Notes: generated by a model not told the origin, from the sequence alone. Shown: positions 36,340 to 44,790, counted from the stretch's first letter. The stretch is 64,000 bases of DNA from CAWVSB01 sp046710535 (GCA_046710535.1 JBKEHH010000005.1:124001-188000), one strand, 5' to 3'. Numbers and translations: made by a program.

Positions 36340-37025
36340 CTTTCTCGTTTAAACAACAAGTCCCAGACGCCATGACCCAAGCGTTCACCCCGCCGTTCAA
36401 ACTTGGTTACTGGCCGCCAATCTGGTCTTGTCGCATAGCCTTGTGCGGTATTGCTGTAACCCTCAGCTTCACTCATTATTTCTAGCATTTGCTCGGCATA
36501 TGGCTGCCAATCAGTTGCCATATGAAAGACGCTGCCAACCACTAGTTTTTGCCTTAACTGCTGAACAAAGCTCTGCTGTACTATACGGCGCTTATTATGT
36601 TTTTTCTTATGCCAAGGATCGGGGAAATATAACTGCACACGCTCTAGGCTGCTATCATTAATACAGTTTTTTAATACTTCAACCGCATCATCGCAGTATA
36701 CTTTTAAATTAGTTATGCCCGCCTCTTCGGTCAACAACATCAACTTACCGACGCCAGGTCTATGTACTTCAATACCAATAAAATCCTTATCTGGATCGGC
36801 TTGCGCCATCTCTACCAATGACTGCCCCATACCGAAACCGATCTCCACGACCACTGGCGCGCTGCGGCCAAAAAGGTTTTCATGATTAAGCACACCATCA
36901 GCTTGCTCCAAACCCATCGCAGCCCAATGTCGATCAAATGCATTTTGCTGCCCAGCAGTCATTCGGCCGCCACGCAGTACAAAACTTTTTATGGTTCGCA
37001 TTCGTTTGGAGTCTTGCTCGCTCAT
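36336..37025 (-). CDS. trmB: tRNA (guanine-N7)-methyltransferase
   Basis: Methylates G46 in the variable loop of tRNA. It has 229 residues. Signatures are SFVLRGGRMTAGQ near the N-terminus, VEIGFGMGQSLVEMA (SAM motif I), FIGIEVHRPGVGKLM, and the diagnostic LYFPDPWHKKKHNKRRIVQ. It overlaps the upstream DUF423 gene by 4 bases (translational coupling) and hemW at the convergent end. Confidence 0.96.
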   Translation of the reverse strand: MSEQDSKRMRTIKSFVLRGGRMTAGQQNAFDRHWAAMGLEQADGVLNHENLFGRSAPVVVEIGFGMGQSLVEMAQADPDKDFIGIEVHRPGVGKLMLLTEEAGITNLKVYCDDAVEVLKNCINDSSLERVQLYFPDPWHKKKHNKRRIVQQSFVQQLRQKLVVGSVFHMATDWQPYAEQMLEIMSEAEGYSNTAQGYATRPDWRPVTKFERRGERLGHGVWDLLFKRES

Positions 37026-37408
37026 AATGAGCTGGCCAACGATTTATAGGCCGACCAAGTAAATAAGCCCCAGCCTATTAAAAAACATAGACCACCTATT
37101 GGCGTAATAGCGCCTAGAATTTTTATGCCGCTAAGCGCCAGCGCATATAAACTACCAGAGAAGATGATAATGCCAATCAAGAAGAAAACCCCCGACCACT
37201 GCCATGTACTAACAGCGGGAAACTTGAGTGCTAAAACAACAACGGCAATTAGAGCCAAGGTATGAAAAAACTGGTAATCGACTCCAGTGCGATAAACCAC
37301 CAACATATCTGATGCCAAAATTGCCTTTAGTGCATGGGCGCCAAAAGCACCAAGTGCAACACCGATAAAACCGCTTAAGCCAGCGCCAATTAATAGGGCT
37401 TTAATCAT
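37022..37408 (-). CDS. DUF423 membrane protein (YgdD-like)
   Basis: A 128-residue inner-membrane protein with four hydrophobic segments. The hallmark N-terminus is GAGLSGFIGVALGAFGAHALKAIL, followed by YRTGVDYQFFHTLALIAVVVLAL, FFLIGIIIFSGSLYALALSGIKILGAITPIGGLCFLIGW. No function is established for the family. Its stop overlaps the trmB start, so the two form a pair reading leftward, separate from rpoH because of the terminator upstream. Confidence 0.9.
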   Translation of the reverse strand: MIKALLIGAGLSGFIGVALGAFGAHALKAILASDMLVVYRTGVDYQFFHTLALIAVVVLALKFPAVSTWQWSGVFFLIGIIIFSGSLYALALSGIKILGAITPIGGLCFLIGWGLFTWSAYKSLASSL

Positions 37409-37433
37409 AGTGATCCCAAAAAATTTATTTTAC

Positions 37434-37463
37434 CCAAAACAAAGGCCGCTAAATAGCGGCCTT
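37434..37463 (-). terminator. Rho-independent terminator after rpoH
   Basis: AAGGCCGCTA (37442-37451) and TAGCGGCCTT (37454-37463) form a perfect 10-bp GC-rich stem with a 2-base gap. On the minus strand it is followed by TTGTTTTGGG, a T-rich tail. It starts 22 bases beyond the rpoH stop codon and separates rpoH from the DUF423-trmB pair. Confidence 0.85.
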
Positions 37464-37484
37464 ATTCAATTTCTCAAAAATTAA

Positions 37485-38330
37485 TTAAGCAACCATTGCA
37501 GCTTTAACTTTTTTCATTGCATTCGCTTCTAGCTGACGTATACGCTCTGCCGATATACTGTATTTAGCAGCTAAGTCATGCAGCGTCGCTTTAGGTTCTG
37601 TTAACCATCTCGCCGCTAAAATATCTTGTGAGCGATCATCTAAGTCTTTCATTGCTGCATAGAGTTTTTGACTATTATTTTCTTCCCATTCATCTCTTTC
37701 TGATTGCTGGGCCGGGTCAAATGAGTGATCTTCCAAAAAATGCGCCGGAGTATAGCTTTCGTCATCTTCAGGATTGCCATCAAATGATGCATCCGATGCG
37801 GCTAAACGACCTTCCATTCGTTGCACTTCTTTTAGCTCAACGCCTAGATCTTCAGCAACTGCCTTGGCTTCGTCATGACTTAACCAACCAAGATTTTTCT
37901 TCGCTCTACGTAAATTGAAAAATAATTTACGCTGTGATTTGGTGGTGGCTACTTTCACAATACGCCAGTTACGTAAAATGAATTCATGCATTTCAGCTTT
38001 AATCCAATGCACAGCAAACGATACCAGACGCACACCTTTTTCTGGATTAAAGCGCTTAACTGCCTTCATCAAACCAATGTTACCTTCTTGAATTAAGTCG
38101 GCCATGGGCAAGCCATAGCCAGTGTAAGATTTTGCAATATGCACAACAAAACGCAAGTGACTTAGAACTAGCTGACGTGCAGCATCTAAATCTTCTTTAT
38201 AAAACAATTTTTCAGCAAGCTCGTGTTCTTGTTCTGCAGTCAACATGGCTATAGCGCCCATTGATTGCATGTAAGCACTCAAGTCACTGCCGACAACTGC
38301 AGGAATTGCACTGGGTAGGCGATTACTCAT
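37485..38330 (-). CDS. rpoH: RNA polymerase heat-shock sigma factor RpoH (sigma32)
   Basis: Directs transcription of heat-shock genes. It has 281 residues. Region 2 is visible as LVLSHLRFVVHIAKSYTGYGLPMADLIQEGNIGLMKAVKRFNPEKGVRLVSFAVHWIKAEM. The diagnostic RpoH box is QRKLFFNLRR. Region 4 with its helix-turn-helix is TLHDLAAKYSISAERIRQLEANAMKK. It lies downstream of ftsX, as in many gammaproteobacteria, but with a promoter-like sequence and a CIRCE-like repeat of its own in the 103-base gap. Confidence 0.97.
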   Translation of the reverse strand: MSNRLPSAIPAVVGSDLSAYMQSMGAIAMLTAEQEHELAEKLFYKEDLDAARQLVLSHLRFVVHIAKSYTGYGLPMADLIQEGNIGLMKAVKRFNPEKGVRLVSFAVHWIKAEMHEFILRNWRIVKVATTKSQRKLFFNLRRAKKNLGWLSHDEAKAVAEDLGVELKEVQRMEGRLAASDASFDGNPEDDESYTPAHFLEDHSFDPAQQSERDEWEENNSQKLYAAMKDLDDRSQDILAARWLTEPKATLHDLAAKYSISAERIRQLEANAMKKVKAAMVA

Positions 38331-38356
38331 GACTTCTCCTCTAAATAACTAAAATC

Positions 38357-38385
38357 AGTTTAGCACTCTTTGTTTAGAGTGCCAA
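38357..38385 (-). promoter_or_regulatory. Sigma70-like rpoH promoter containing a CIRCE-like inverted repeat
   Basis: On the minus strand, TTGGCA (38380-38385), a 17-base spacer and TAAACT (38357-38362) form a plausible -35/-10 pair ending 26 bases before the rpoH ATG. The spacer is built from an inverted repeat: TTGGCACTC, 8 bases, GAGTGCTAA (38360-38385). The HrcA operator CIRCE is TTAGCACTC-N9-GAGTGCTAA, so one arm is exact, the other differs at one base, and the spacer is one base short. HrcA binding is a hypothesis. Confidence 0.5.
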
Positions 38386-38433
38386 TAGGGAATAAGTTCA
38401 ATAAAAACAGTCATATAAGAAAATATATTGAGG

Positions 38434-39450
38434 TTATTTTGGCACAATATCGCCTAAATGACGGGCCACTGCTAGCCAAGCACCAGCCCAGCCTAACACC
38501 GCGCCTCCAAGCCACAAACCCAATGTTTCATTGAAGTTGGGGCCTCCCAGAGCAAAACTTCCCTCATACAGGCCCACTAGCTCTACCACTGGGCCTGACA
38601 GTATCTGCAGGACCACTTGCACAATAAACCAAGCGCCCAAGCCACCACCCAAGCCATACCACCAACCGGTATATAAAAACGGCCTTCTGACAAATGCATT
38701 AGTTGCTCCAACCAGTTTAGTTACTACAATTTCATCGCGCCGGTTTTCAATCGCCAAACGAATAGTATTGCCAGTAATTAGCAACACTCCCAATGCCAGC
38801 AACGCGGCCAATGCATAAATAGCTCGGCGCGCCAGTTCCATCAACGCATATAGTCGTTGTACCCATTCCATATCGAGCTGCGCCATATCTACTTGTGGCA
38901 AGCTTTCTAATTTTTCCAATAATGCGCTAGTTGTTAACGCATTGACAATACTGTCGGCAGGCCTGATCACAATAACCGCAGGCAATGGGTTTTCATTTAA
39001 CGAATCTAACGCTTCACCAAAGCCTGAAATCGCTTTAAATTCAGCCAACGCATTTTCCGATGAGATATATTCAGTCTGTTCAATGCTTGCGTCTGCCAAC
39101 AATGACTCAGCTAAATCTTGGCCATCTTTACGACTTACCTGCTCAGACAAAAACAACGAGACTCTGGCGGTGCCGTCCCAGCCCGCGCTAACACGCTCCA
39201 TATTATCTAGCGCCACATACATACCCGCTGGTAGCGCTAGTGCTATACCGATAACCAGCCACGTCATTGCGCTTGATCCAGGAATAGACAGCAGCCGCAG
39301 CAGGCTTTGCTTGCATTCCAGACGATGACTACCTAGCCAAGCCCGCAGTTTTTGGCGCACAGTTGTACTTGAGAGACTGGCACCGATTGCAGGTGCGGCT
39401 AATGGCTTCGGCTCAGCCGGTTTAATTCTTCGGTTTTGCGGCTTGTTCAT
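38434..39450 (-). CDS. ftsX: Cell division protein FtsX
   Basis: Membrane partner of FtsE at the division ring, regulating peptidoglycan hydrolases. It has 338 residues. A long basic, proline-rich cytoplasmic N-terminus is followed by TM1 (MTWLVIGIALALPAGMYVAL). An extracytoplasmic domain contains WDGTARVSLFLSEQVSRKDGQDL. Three more TMs lie in the C-terminal half, with AIENRRDEIVVTKLVGATNAFVRRPFLYTG. Its ATG overlaps the ftsE stop by 4 bases. Confidence 0.95.
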   Translation of the reverse strand: MNKPQNRRIKPAEPKPLAAPAIGASLSSTTVRQKLRAWLGSHRLECKQSLLRLLSIPGSSAMTWLVIGIALALPAGMYVALDNMERVSAGWDGTARVSLFLSEQVSRKDGQDLAESLLADASIEQTEYISSENALAEFKAISGFGEALDSLNENPLPAVIVIRPADSIVNALTTSALLEKLESLPQVDMAQLDMEWVQRLYALMELARRAIYALAALLALGVLLITGNTIRLAIENRRDEIVVTKLVGATNAFVRRPFLYTGWWYGLGGGLGAWFIVQVVLQILSGPVVELVGLYEGSFALGGPNFNETLGLWLGGAVLGWAGAWLAVARHLGDIVPK

Positions 39451-40115
39451 AAGCCACTACCGGCAGTAACCAAACGACCTTCGCGCAAAGTGAGCAGGCG
39501 ATAGGGCATCCGCGCTATAAGTGACAGATCATGAGTAGCAATCAATACGGTTACACCGACCTGATTAAACTGCTCAAACAGATTCATGATGTCAGCGGAC
39601 AAATCTGAGTCTAAATTACCGGTTGGCTCATCCGCCAATAGAATGCTGGGCTTATTCACTACTGCCCTGGCAATACCGACTCGCTGCTGCTCACCGCCCG
39701 ACAAAGTAATAGGATTGCTCTTTTCCTTACTGAGCAGGCCAACCTTATCTAATGACGCGCGCACCCGACGCGCAGCTTCCCGCGGCTCACAACCGGCAAT
39801 CATTAGCGGTAATGCCACATTGTCAAACACACTGCGGTCAAACAGTAATTGATGATTTTGAAATACAACGCCGATATCACGTCGATGAGCTGGAATAGCA
39901 GAAGCGCGCATTTTGCGTAAGTTGCGCCCGTTTATCAGCACATCACCAGAGGTTGGACGCTCCATCAGCATAATCAGCTTTAACAAAGTACTTTTACCGG
40001 CACCAGAATGGCCGCTTAAAAAAGCCATTTCCTCTGATTCAAGATGAAAACTGGCACGGCTCAAGGCTTCCTGGCCGGACTCATAGCGCTTGCTTACATT
40101 ATCAAACTGAATCAT
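39447..40115 (-). CDS. ftsE: Cell division ATP-binding protein FtsE
   Basis: ABC-type ATPase that drives FtsX. About 222 residues from the ATG at 40113-40115 (MIQFDNVSKRYESG), the typical family start. Walker A is GHSGAGKSTLLKL, the Q-loop VVFQNHQLL, the ABC signature LSGGEQQRVGIARAV, Walker B ILLADEPTG, and the switch His is in IATHD. The frame is open for 28 further codons upstream into ftsY, but that adds no conserved sequence. The start overlaps the end of ftsY by 14 bases, so ftsY-ftsE-ftsX is tightly coupled. Confidence 0.95.
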   Translation of the reverse strand: MIQFDNVSKRYESGQEALSRASFHLESEEMAFLSGHSGAGKSTLLKLIMLMERPTSGDVLINGRNLRKMRASAIPAHRRDIGVVFQNHQLLFDRSVFDNVALPLMIAGCEPREAARRVRASLDKVGLLSKEKSNPITLSGGEQQRVGIARAVVNKPSILLADEPTGNLDSDLSADIMNLFEQFNQVGVTVLIATHDLSLIARMPYRLLTLREGRLVTAGSGL

Positions 40116-41130
40116 AGCCGTGACTGTCTGCAAATAATGCTTTAATAAAATCAGTGGCGACAAATGGACGTAAATCGTCAATTTGCTCGCCAACACCAAT
40201 ATAACGAATTGGCAGCCCTAGTTGCCTTGCAATGGCAAAAATAATACCACCTTTCGCGGTACCATCTAACTTAGTTAAAGCAATACCCGTCACCCCAACT
40301 GCCGACTGAAAACTTTGTGCCTGGCTTAATGCGTTTTGCCCAGTGCCGCCATCTAATACGAGCAACACTTCATGCGGGGCAGAATCATCCAGCTTGCCCA
40401 TTACCCGCACAACTTTTTTCAACTCTTCCATCAAGTTGTCTTTGTTATGGAGGCGCCCCGCGGTATCGGCGATCAACACATCTACGCCACGGCTTTTTGC
40501 CGCTTGTAAACTGTCAAATATTACCGAAGCACTATCTGCCCCTGTGTGCTGGGCGATAACCGACACTTCATTGCGCTCCCCCCACACTTGCAGCTGCTCT
40601 ACCGCGGCCGCTCTAAAAGTATCGCCGGCGGCTAACATTACTGATTTTCCTTCGCTTTGTAAGCGCTTGGCTAATTTGCCAATCGTGGTAGTTTTACCCA
40701 CACCATTTACGCCAACAACCAAAATCACATAAGGCTGTTTTTCGGCTACTATTTGTAATGGCTGTTCACTAATTATCAGTAACTCCAACAATTCTTGTTG
40801 CAATGACTTGTATAAAGCCTTGGCATTGGCAAGTTCTTTACGCTCAATTTTGCTAGTTAAATTGTTAATAATAGTGCGGGTTGCCTCTACACCAACATCG
40901 GCAACTAACAGCTGAGTCTCTATATCATCCATCAGGTCATCATCTATTTCTTTCTCGCCCAAAAATAAATTACCCAAACCTTGAGAAAAGCCACTACTCG
41001 TTCTACTCAAACCACTCTTTAACTTAGTAAACATACCAATTTTTGGCTCGCTAGCAGTCACTTCAACAGACTTGCTATCGGCCTCAGGTGAGTCTGATTT
41101 TTGTTGTTTATTACGTTTAAATAAAGCCAT
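40102..41130 (-). CDS. ftsY: Signal recognition particle receptor FtsY
   Basis: SRP GTPase that receives ribosome-nascent chain complexes at the inner membrane. It has 342 residues. A short acidic/charged A domain (first ~45 residues) is followed by the N domain. The G domain shows VVGVNGVGKTTTIGKLA (P-loop), AAGDTFRAAAVEQL, DTAGRLHNKDNLMEEL, TKLDGTAKGG and RYIGVGEQIDDLRPF. First gene of ftsY-ftsE-ftsX. It is divergent from rsmD across 83 bases. Confidence 0.97.
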   Translation of the reverse strand: MALFKRNKQQKSDSPEADSKSVEVTASEPKIGMFTKLKSGLSRTSSGFSQGLGNLFLGEKEIDDDLMDDIETQLLVADVGVEATRTIINNLTSKIERKELANAKALYKSLQQELLELLIISEQPLQIVAEKQPYVILVVGVNGVGKTTTIGKLAKRLQSEGKSVMLAAGDTFRAAAVEQLQVWGERNEVSVIAQHTGADSASVIFDSLQAAKSRGVDVLIADTAGRLHNKDNLMEELKKVVRVMGKLDDSAPHEVLLVLDGGTGQNALSQAQSFQSAVGVTGIALTKLDGTAKGGIIFAIARQLGLPIRYIGVGEQIDDLRPFVATDFIKALFADSHGYDSV

Positions 41131-41213
41131 TAACTATCTACTTATCTTTCAATTCACATCAGTTACTACAAGTTGGGTTATGCTAACACTTTCACCCGTT
41201 AGACAGACCATTT

Positions 41214-41798
41214 ATGGTAAGAAAATCTAAAAATAACAAGCCGCAGCCACTTGGATCGGTACGCATAATAGGTGGCCAGTGGCGGGGTCGCAAATTACCT
41301 GTCCATACTAGCGACGGATTACGTCCCACCGGCGACAGAGTAAGAGAAACTTTATTCAATTGGCTAAGCGCAGAATTATACGATGCACGTTGTTTAGACT
41401 TGTTTGCCGGTAGCGGCGCACTCGGGTTTGAGGCGCTAAGTCACGGCGCTAGCCACGTAACGATGTTGGAGCTAGAACCAACTGTCGCCAAACAATTGAC
41501 AGCAAATAAACAACTACTCAATTCAGGCAGCGCCGATATTGAACACACTAATAGCTTAAAATGGTTGGCCCACTATCAGGGCGATGCTTTTAAGATTGTT
41601 TTTGTCGACCCTCCTTTTGCCAATCAGCTATGGGATGAAACACTAACCGCACTGGCAAATTCGACAGCCGTAGACTCGACCAGCTATATCTATATCGAGC
41701 ATCCTAAAAACCATGCTATTAACTTGCCCGCTGGCTGGCAATGGCATCGCCAAAAAACCGCCGGCGACACCGCTTTTGGACTGGCAATAATTGATTAA
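41214..41798 (+). CDS. rsmD: 16S rRNA (guanine-966-N2) methyltransferase
   Basis: Methylates G966 of 16S rRNA. It has 194 residues. Visible are RIIGGQWRGRKLPV, GLRPTGDRVRETLFNWL, the SAM motif CLDLFAGSGALGFEALSHGA, and the catalytic FVDPPFANQLW (DPPF). It is divergent from ftsY, the common arrangement, and followed by coaD about 75 bases later. Confidence 0.96.
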   Translation: MVRKSKNNKPQPLGSVRIIGGQWRGRKLPVHTSDGLRPTGDRVRETLFNWLSAELYDARCLDLFAGSGALGFEALSHGASHVTMLELEPTVAKQLTANKQLLNSGSADIEHTNSLKWLAHYQGDAFKIVFVDPPFANQLWDETLTALANSTAVDSTSYIYIEHPKNHAINLPAGWQWHRQKTAGDTAFGLAIID

Positions 41799-41873
41799 GC
41801 AAGACGCTATAACTGGCTTAAAAAGGTAAACTTCGCTACCATTAAAAACTTATCTCTTAGTGGATTTACTGAC

Positions 41874-42350
41874 ATGACTACGGTTGTTTATCCAGGTACT
41901 TTTGATCCGATTACCAACGGCCATATTGACCTCATACTTAGAGCGTCAAAGCTGTTTGATAAATTGATTATTGCGATTGCTTTTAGCGAAAAGAAGAATA
42001 CATTATTCTCGTTCGAGGAGCGTGTTGCCTTAACCGAAAGTATATTGGTTGATAGCCCAAATGTTGAAGTAGTGGGCTTTTCAGGCCTGCTGGTCGATTT
42101 GGTCAAAGAGCACAACACCAATGTGGTGTTGCGTGGGGTACGCAACATAGCCGATTTTGAATACGAAATGCAGCTAGCGAATATGAACCGCGCGATGTCA
42201 CCCCACTTTGAGAGCCTGTTTTTAACTCCTAGCGATAATTTATCTTATATTTCATCGTCGCTGGTACGAGAAATTAGCGCCATGCACGGCAATATTGAGC
42301 CTTTTGTTCATCCCGTGGTAGTCGCTGCATTAACCGAACGTTTTAAGTAA
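41874..42350 (+). CDS. coaD: Phosphopantetheine adenylyltransferase
   Basis: Penultimate step of coenzyme A synthesis (4-phosphopantetheine + ATP to dephospho-CoA). It has 158 residues. The nucleotidyltransferase motif is TVVYPGTFDPITNGHIDLI; NVVLRGVRNIADFEYEMQLANMNR and the C-terminal YISSSLVREISAMHGNIEPFVHPVV (ISSS-R motif) are typical. It is followed 12 bases later by the ferredoxin gene. Confidence 0.97.
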   Translation: MTTVVYPGTFDPITNGHIDLILRASKLFDKLIIAIAFSEKKNTLFSFEERVALTESILVDSPNVEVVGFSGLLVDLVKEHNTNVVLRGVRNIADFEYEMQLANMNRAMSPHFESLFLTPSDNLSYISSSLVREISAMHGNIEPFVHPVVVAALTERFK

Positions 42351-42362
42351 TAGAGTTTTATA

Positions 42363-42614
42363 ATGGCTTTAATCATTACCGACGAATGCATCAACTGTGA
42401 TGTCTGCGAGCCCGAGTGCCCTAACGATGCCATTTACGAGGGCGCTGAAATTTATGAAATTGATCCAAATAAATGTACCGAGTGCGTCGGTCATTTTGAC
42501 GAACCTCAGTGCCAACAGGTTTGTCCGGTAGATTGCATCCCATTAGACCCCAGCCGAGTAGAAACTGAAGACGAGCTGATGATTAAATATCTGCAGCTAA
42601 CGGGCCAAGACTAA
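42363..42614 (+). CDS. YfhL-family 2[4Fe-4S] ferredoxin
   Basis: An 83-residue electron carrier. The first cluster motif is CINCDVCEPECPNDAIYEG; the second is CTECVGHFDEPQCQQVCPVDCIPLD, with the extended spacing (CX2CX8CX3C) typical of the Alvin/YfhL type. It lies after coaD and convergent with mutM, the same order as in Pseudomonas (fdxA/fdx region). Redox partner unknown. Confidence 0.94.
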   Translation: MALIITDECINCDVCEPECPNDAIYEGAEIYEIDPNKCTECVGHFDEPQCQQVCPVDCIPLDPSRVETEDELMIKYLQLTGQD

Positions 42615-42616
42615 GC

Positions 42617-43432
42617 TTACTTTTGGCAGGCCTTGCAATAAACTGTTGCCCGCTGCCCTAAACGACTCAAACTTAAGGAGCGATCACAATTCAGGCAAGG
42701 CTGCCCATCCCGACCATAGACTTTTAACTTATTTTTAAAATAGCCTGGTTTGCCATCCCCATCAACAAAATCTTTTAATGTAGTTCCACCAACCTTAATA
42801 GCCGCAGCAAGCACTAACTTCACTTCCTCTGCCAGACGCTGATAGCGAGCTTTAGAAATACTCCCTGCTTTACGTTGAGGGCTTATGCCCGCACTAAACA
42901 AGGCCTCGTTGGCATAAATATTACCTACCCCAACAACGATTTTTCCATCCATCAAAAAAGGTTTTACAGCACATTTACGATTGCGCGACAGCTGATAAAG
43001 TAACTCACCGTCAAAATCCTCTGACAGCGGCTCTGGGCCCAAGTGAGCTAGCAATTTATGCTTCTCTGGCTCACCTGTTACCCACAACACTGCACCGAAT
43101 CGGCGCGGGTCGCGCAGGCGCAGCGCGGTCCCATTAGCTAACACAATATCAACATGGTCATGCACGGTAGCAGGCTCAACTGCTTTGATAATCCTTAAGC
43201 TACCACTCATCCCTAAATGAATAACAATATGACCACCATCTAGCTCGATAAGTAAATATTTAGCACGGCGCTTAATTCCATTTATCGCCTGCCCTTTAGC
43301 CGCCTTGGCCAAAGCCGCAGGCACCGGCCATCTTAGCTTTGGCTGGCGCACGATCACCTTTGCTATGGTCTGACCAGTTATATGAGGGCTAACGCCGCGC
43401 ATGGTAGTCTCAACTTCGGGCAACTCTGGCAT
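42617..43432 (-). CDS. mutM: Formamidopyrimidine-DNA glycosylase (MutM/Fpg)
   Basis: Base-excision repair glycosylase/AP-lyase for 8-oxoguanine and formamidopyrimidines. It has 271 residues. The catalytic N-terminus MPELPEVETTMRG (Pro2, Glu3) is intact, as is the H2TH region VGVGNIYANEALFSAGISPQRKAG. The zinc finger ends the protein: CLNCDRSLSLSRLGQRATVYCKAC. It is convergent with the ferredoxin gene (2 bases apart). Its upstream side abuts the rpmG terminator. Confidence 0.97.
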   Translation of the reverse strand: MPELPEVETTMRGVSPHITGQTIAKVIVRQPKLRWPVPAALAKAAKGQAINGIKRRAKYLLIELDGGHIVIHLGMSGSLRIIKAVEPATVHDHVDIVLANGTALRLRDPRRFGAVLWVTGEPEKHKLLAHLGPEPLSEDFDGELLYQLSRNRKCAVKPFLMDGKIVVGVGNIYANEALFSAGISPQRKAGSISKARYQRLAEEVKLVLAAAIKVGGTTLKDFVDGDGKPGYFKNKLKVYGRDGQPCLNCDRSLSLSRLGQRATVYCKACQK

Positions 43433-43482
43433 GTCATGTTCTCGATCAACTAAATAAGACTACTGTAGCAAATTACAGACAC

Positions 43483-43510
43483 AAAAAAGCCCGGTATTAG
43501 AACCAGGCTT
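43483..43510 (-). terminator. Rho-independent terminator after rpmB-rpmG
   Basis: On the minus strand AAGCCTGG (43503-43510), loop TTCTAATA, then CCGGGCTTTTTT (43483-43494): an 8-bp stem with one G-U pair and a run of six T. It starts 17 bases past the rpmG stop. Confidence 0.88.
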
Positions 43511-43527
43511 ATTGAAACTAAAGTTAA

Positions 43528-43698
43528 TTACTTAATTTTAGCTTCTTTATACATAACGTGCTTACGAACAACTGGATCGTACTTGCTCATTTCCATTTTT
43601 TCTGGAGTATTACGCTTGTTCTTTTCAGTGGTATAAAAGTGGCCGGTACCGGCACTTGAAACCAATCTGATTAAATCGCTTCCGCCTTTAGATGCCAT
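43528..43698 (-). CDS. rpmG: 50S ribosomal protein L33
   Basis: Small basic protein of the large ribosomal subunit. The 56-residue translation contains SDLIRLVSSAGTGHFYTTEKN, then RNTPEKMEMSKYDPVVRKHVMYKEAKIK at the C-terminus, nearly identical in pattern to E. coli L33. It lacks the zinc-binding cysteines (C-minus type). It lies 11 bases downstream of rpmB in one transcript. AAGGAG-like AAGGAGCATTATC precedes the ATG. Confidence 0.97.
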   Translation of the reverse strand: MASKGGSDLIRLVSSAGTGHFYTTEKNKRNTPEKMEMSKYDPVVRKHVMYKEAKIK

Positions 43699-43709
43699 GA
43701 TAATGCTCC

Positions 43710-43946
43710 TTAAAATTTTTCGCCGCGGGCTTTAAGATCAACTAATATTTGATCAATACCGCATTTATCGATGATACGCATGCCTTTAGCTGAAACGCGC
43801 AGTTTCACAAAACGTTTTTCCGACTCTACCCAAAAACGGTGTCTGTGTAAGTTAGGCAAAAAACGACGTTTAGTGCGGTTTTTTGCGTGTGATACATTAT
43901 TTCCAGCTACAGGGCGTTTACCGGTAACCTGACATACTCTTGACAT
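43710..43946 (-). CDS. rpmB: 50S ribosomal protein L28
   Basis: Basic 78-residue large-subunit protein: MSRVCQVTGKRPVAGNNVSH, KNRTKRRFLPNLHRHRFWVES and LRVSAKGMRIIDKCGID are the family pattern. First gene of rpmB-rpmG, with its own strong promoter upstream (44043-44071) and a short hairpin CCACC/GGTGG (43960-43974) in the leader just before the Shine-Dalgarno. Confidence 0.97.
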   Translation of the reverse strand: MSRVCQVTGKRPVAGNNVSHAKNRTKRRFLPNLHRHRFWVESEKRFVKLRVSAKGMRIIDKCGIDQILVDLKARGEKF

Positions 43947-44042
43947 CTTGACTGCCTCTCCACCGTTTTGGTGGCCTTAAATCTGATCTGAATTAACTGC
44001 AGAACAATCCCTAAAGGGGACTACCCTGTGAAAGAGCGCGAC

Positions 44043-44071
44043 TTTATACCAGAACGACTATTTCAAGGCAA
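44043..44071 (-). promoter_or_regulatory. Sigma70 promoter of the rpmB-rpmG operon
   Basis: On the minus strand TTGCCT (44066-44071), a 17-base spacer, then TATAAA (44043-44048), followed by GTCGCGC, a GC-rich discriminator typical of stringently controlled ribosomal promoters. It lies about 97 bases before the rpmB ATG. Confidence 0.6.
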
Positions 44072-44103
44072 GAGAAAGACTAAATTAGTACTGATTATTA
44101 GCT

Positions 44104-44778
44104 TTATAGCTGCCCTCGCTCTGCCAATGACACCACTTCGCCCTCTCCCACTACCATATGGTCCAAAACCCTAACGTCTACTAACTCTAGAGCTGCGCTC
44201 AATCGCTTGGTAATTCGAATATCAGCTTGACTGGGCTCGGCTATCCCCGACGGATGATTATGCGCAAAAATAACCGCTGCAGCATTGTGCTGCATCACCA
44301 ATTTGACCACTTCACGTGGATAGACACTGGCGGCATCAATGGTGCCGACAAAGAGCTCCTCACTCGCTATTACCCCATGCTGGCTATTAAGCAGCAACAC
44401 TAAAAACACCTCTTGCTGACGATGGCGCAGGCAGCTAGTTAAGTAGTCTCGTGTTAATTGCGGGCTAGTAAGGACATTGGCATTGCTTAAGCTCTGCAAT
44501 TGATAACGCCTAGACATCTCTAGCGCCGCTTGCAGCTGAACGCATTTAGCAATGCCCACGCCGGGAGCCAAACACATCTCGTCCAGCGTGGCGTCGAGCA
44601 TTTTGCGCAAACTCCCAAAATAGGTGAGTAAGTCTCTCGCTACATCGACGGCAGATTTGCCTTTAATACCGGTACGTAAGAATATCGCCAACAACTCAGC
44701 ATCTGACAAGGCTTGTGGCCCTTTTTGAATCAGTTTCTCTCGGGGACGCTCATCGACAGGCCAATTTATAATGGACAT
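44104..44778 (-). CDS. radC: RadC/YeeS family JAB-domain protein
   Basis: About 224 residues from the ATG at 44776-44778 (MSIINWPVDERPREKLIQKGPQALSDAELLAIFLRTG). An N-terminal UPF0758 helix-hairpin-helix part is followed by a JAB/MPN metalloprotease-like domain with HNHPSGIAEPSQAD. The name radC is historical; a recombination-repair role is not supported and the true function is unsettled. An upstream 11-codon extension is open, but a strong AAAGGAGT sits right before the chosen ATG. It is divergent from coaBC. Confidence 0.93.
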   Translation of the reverse strand: MSIINWPVDERPREKLIQKGPQALSDAELLAIFLRTGIKGKSAVDVARDLLTYFGSLRKMLDATLDEMCLAPGVGIAKCVQLQAALEMSRRYQLQSLSNANVLTSPQLTRDYLTSCLRHRQQEVFLVLLLNSQHGVIASEELFVGTIDAASVYPREVVKLVMQHNAAAVIFAHNHPSGIAEPSQADIRITKRLSAALELVDVRVLDHMVVGEGEVVSLAERGQL

Positions 44779-44782
44779 GCAA

Positions 44783-44790
44783 ACTCCTTT
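44783..44790 (-). promoter_or_regulatory. Shine-Dalgarno that fixes the radC start
   Basis: AAAGGAGT on the minus strand, ending 4 bases before the ATG at 44776-44778. It decides against the longer in-frame ATG at 44811. Confidence 0.65.

Noticed and set aside
38370..38385. Sigma54 promoter (TGGCAC) upstream of rpoH
   Set aside because: TGGCAC is present on the minus strand, but the -12 element (TTGC at the required spacing) is absent; the sigma70-like pair with 17-base spacing fits better.
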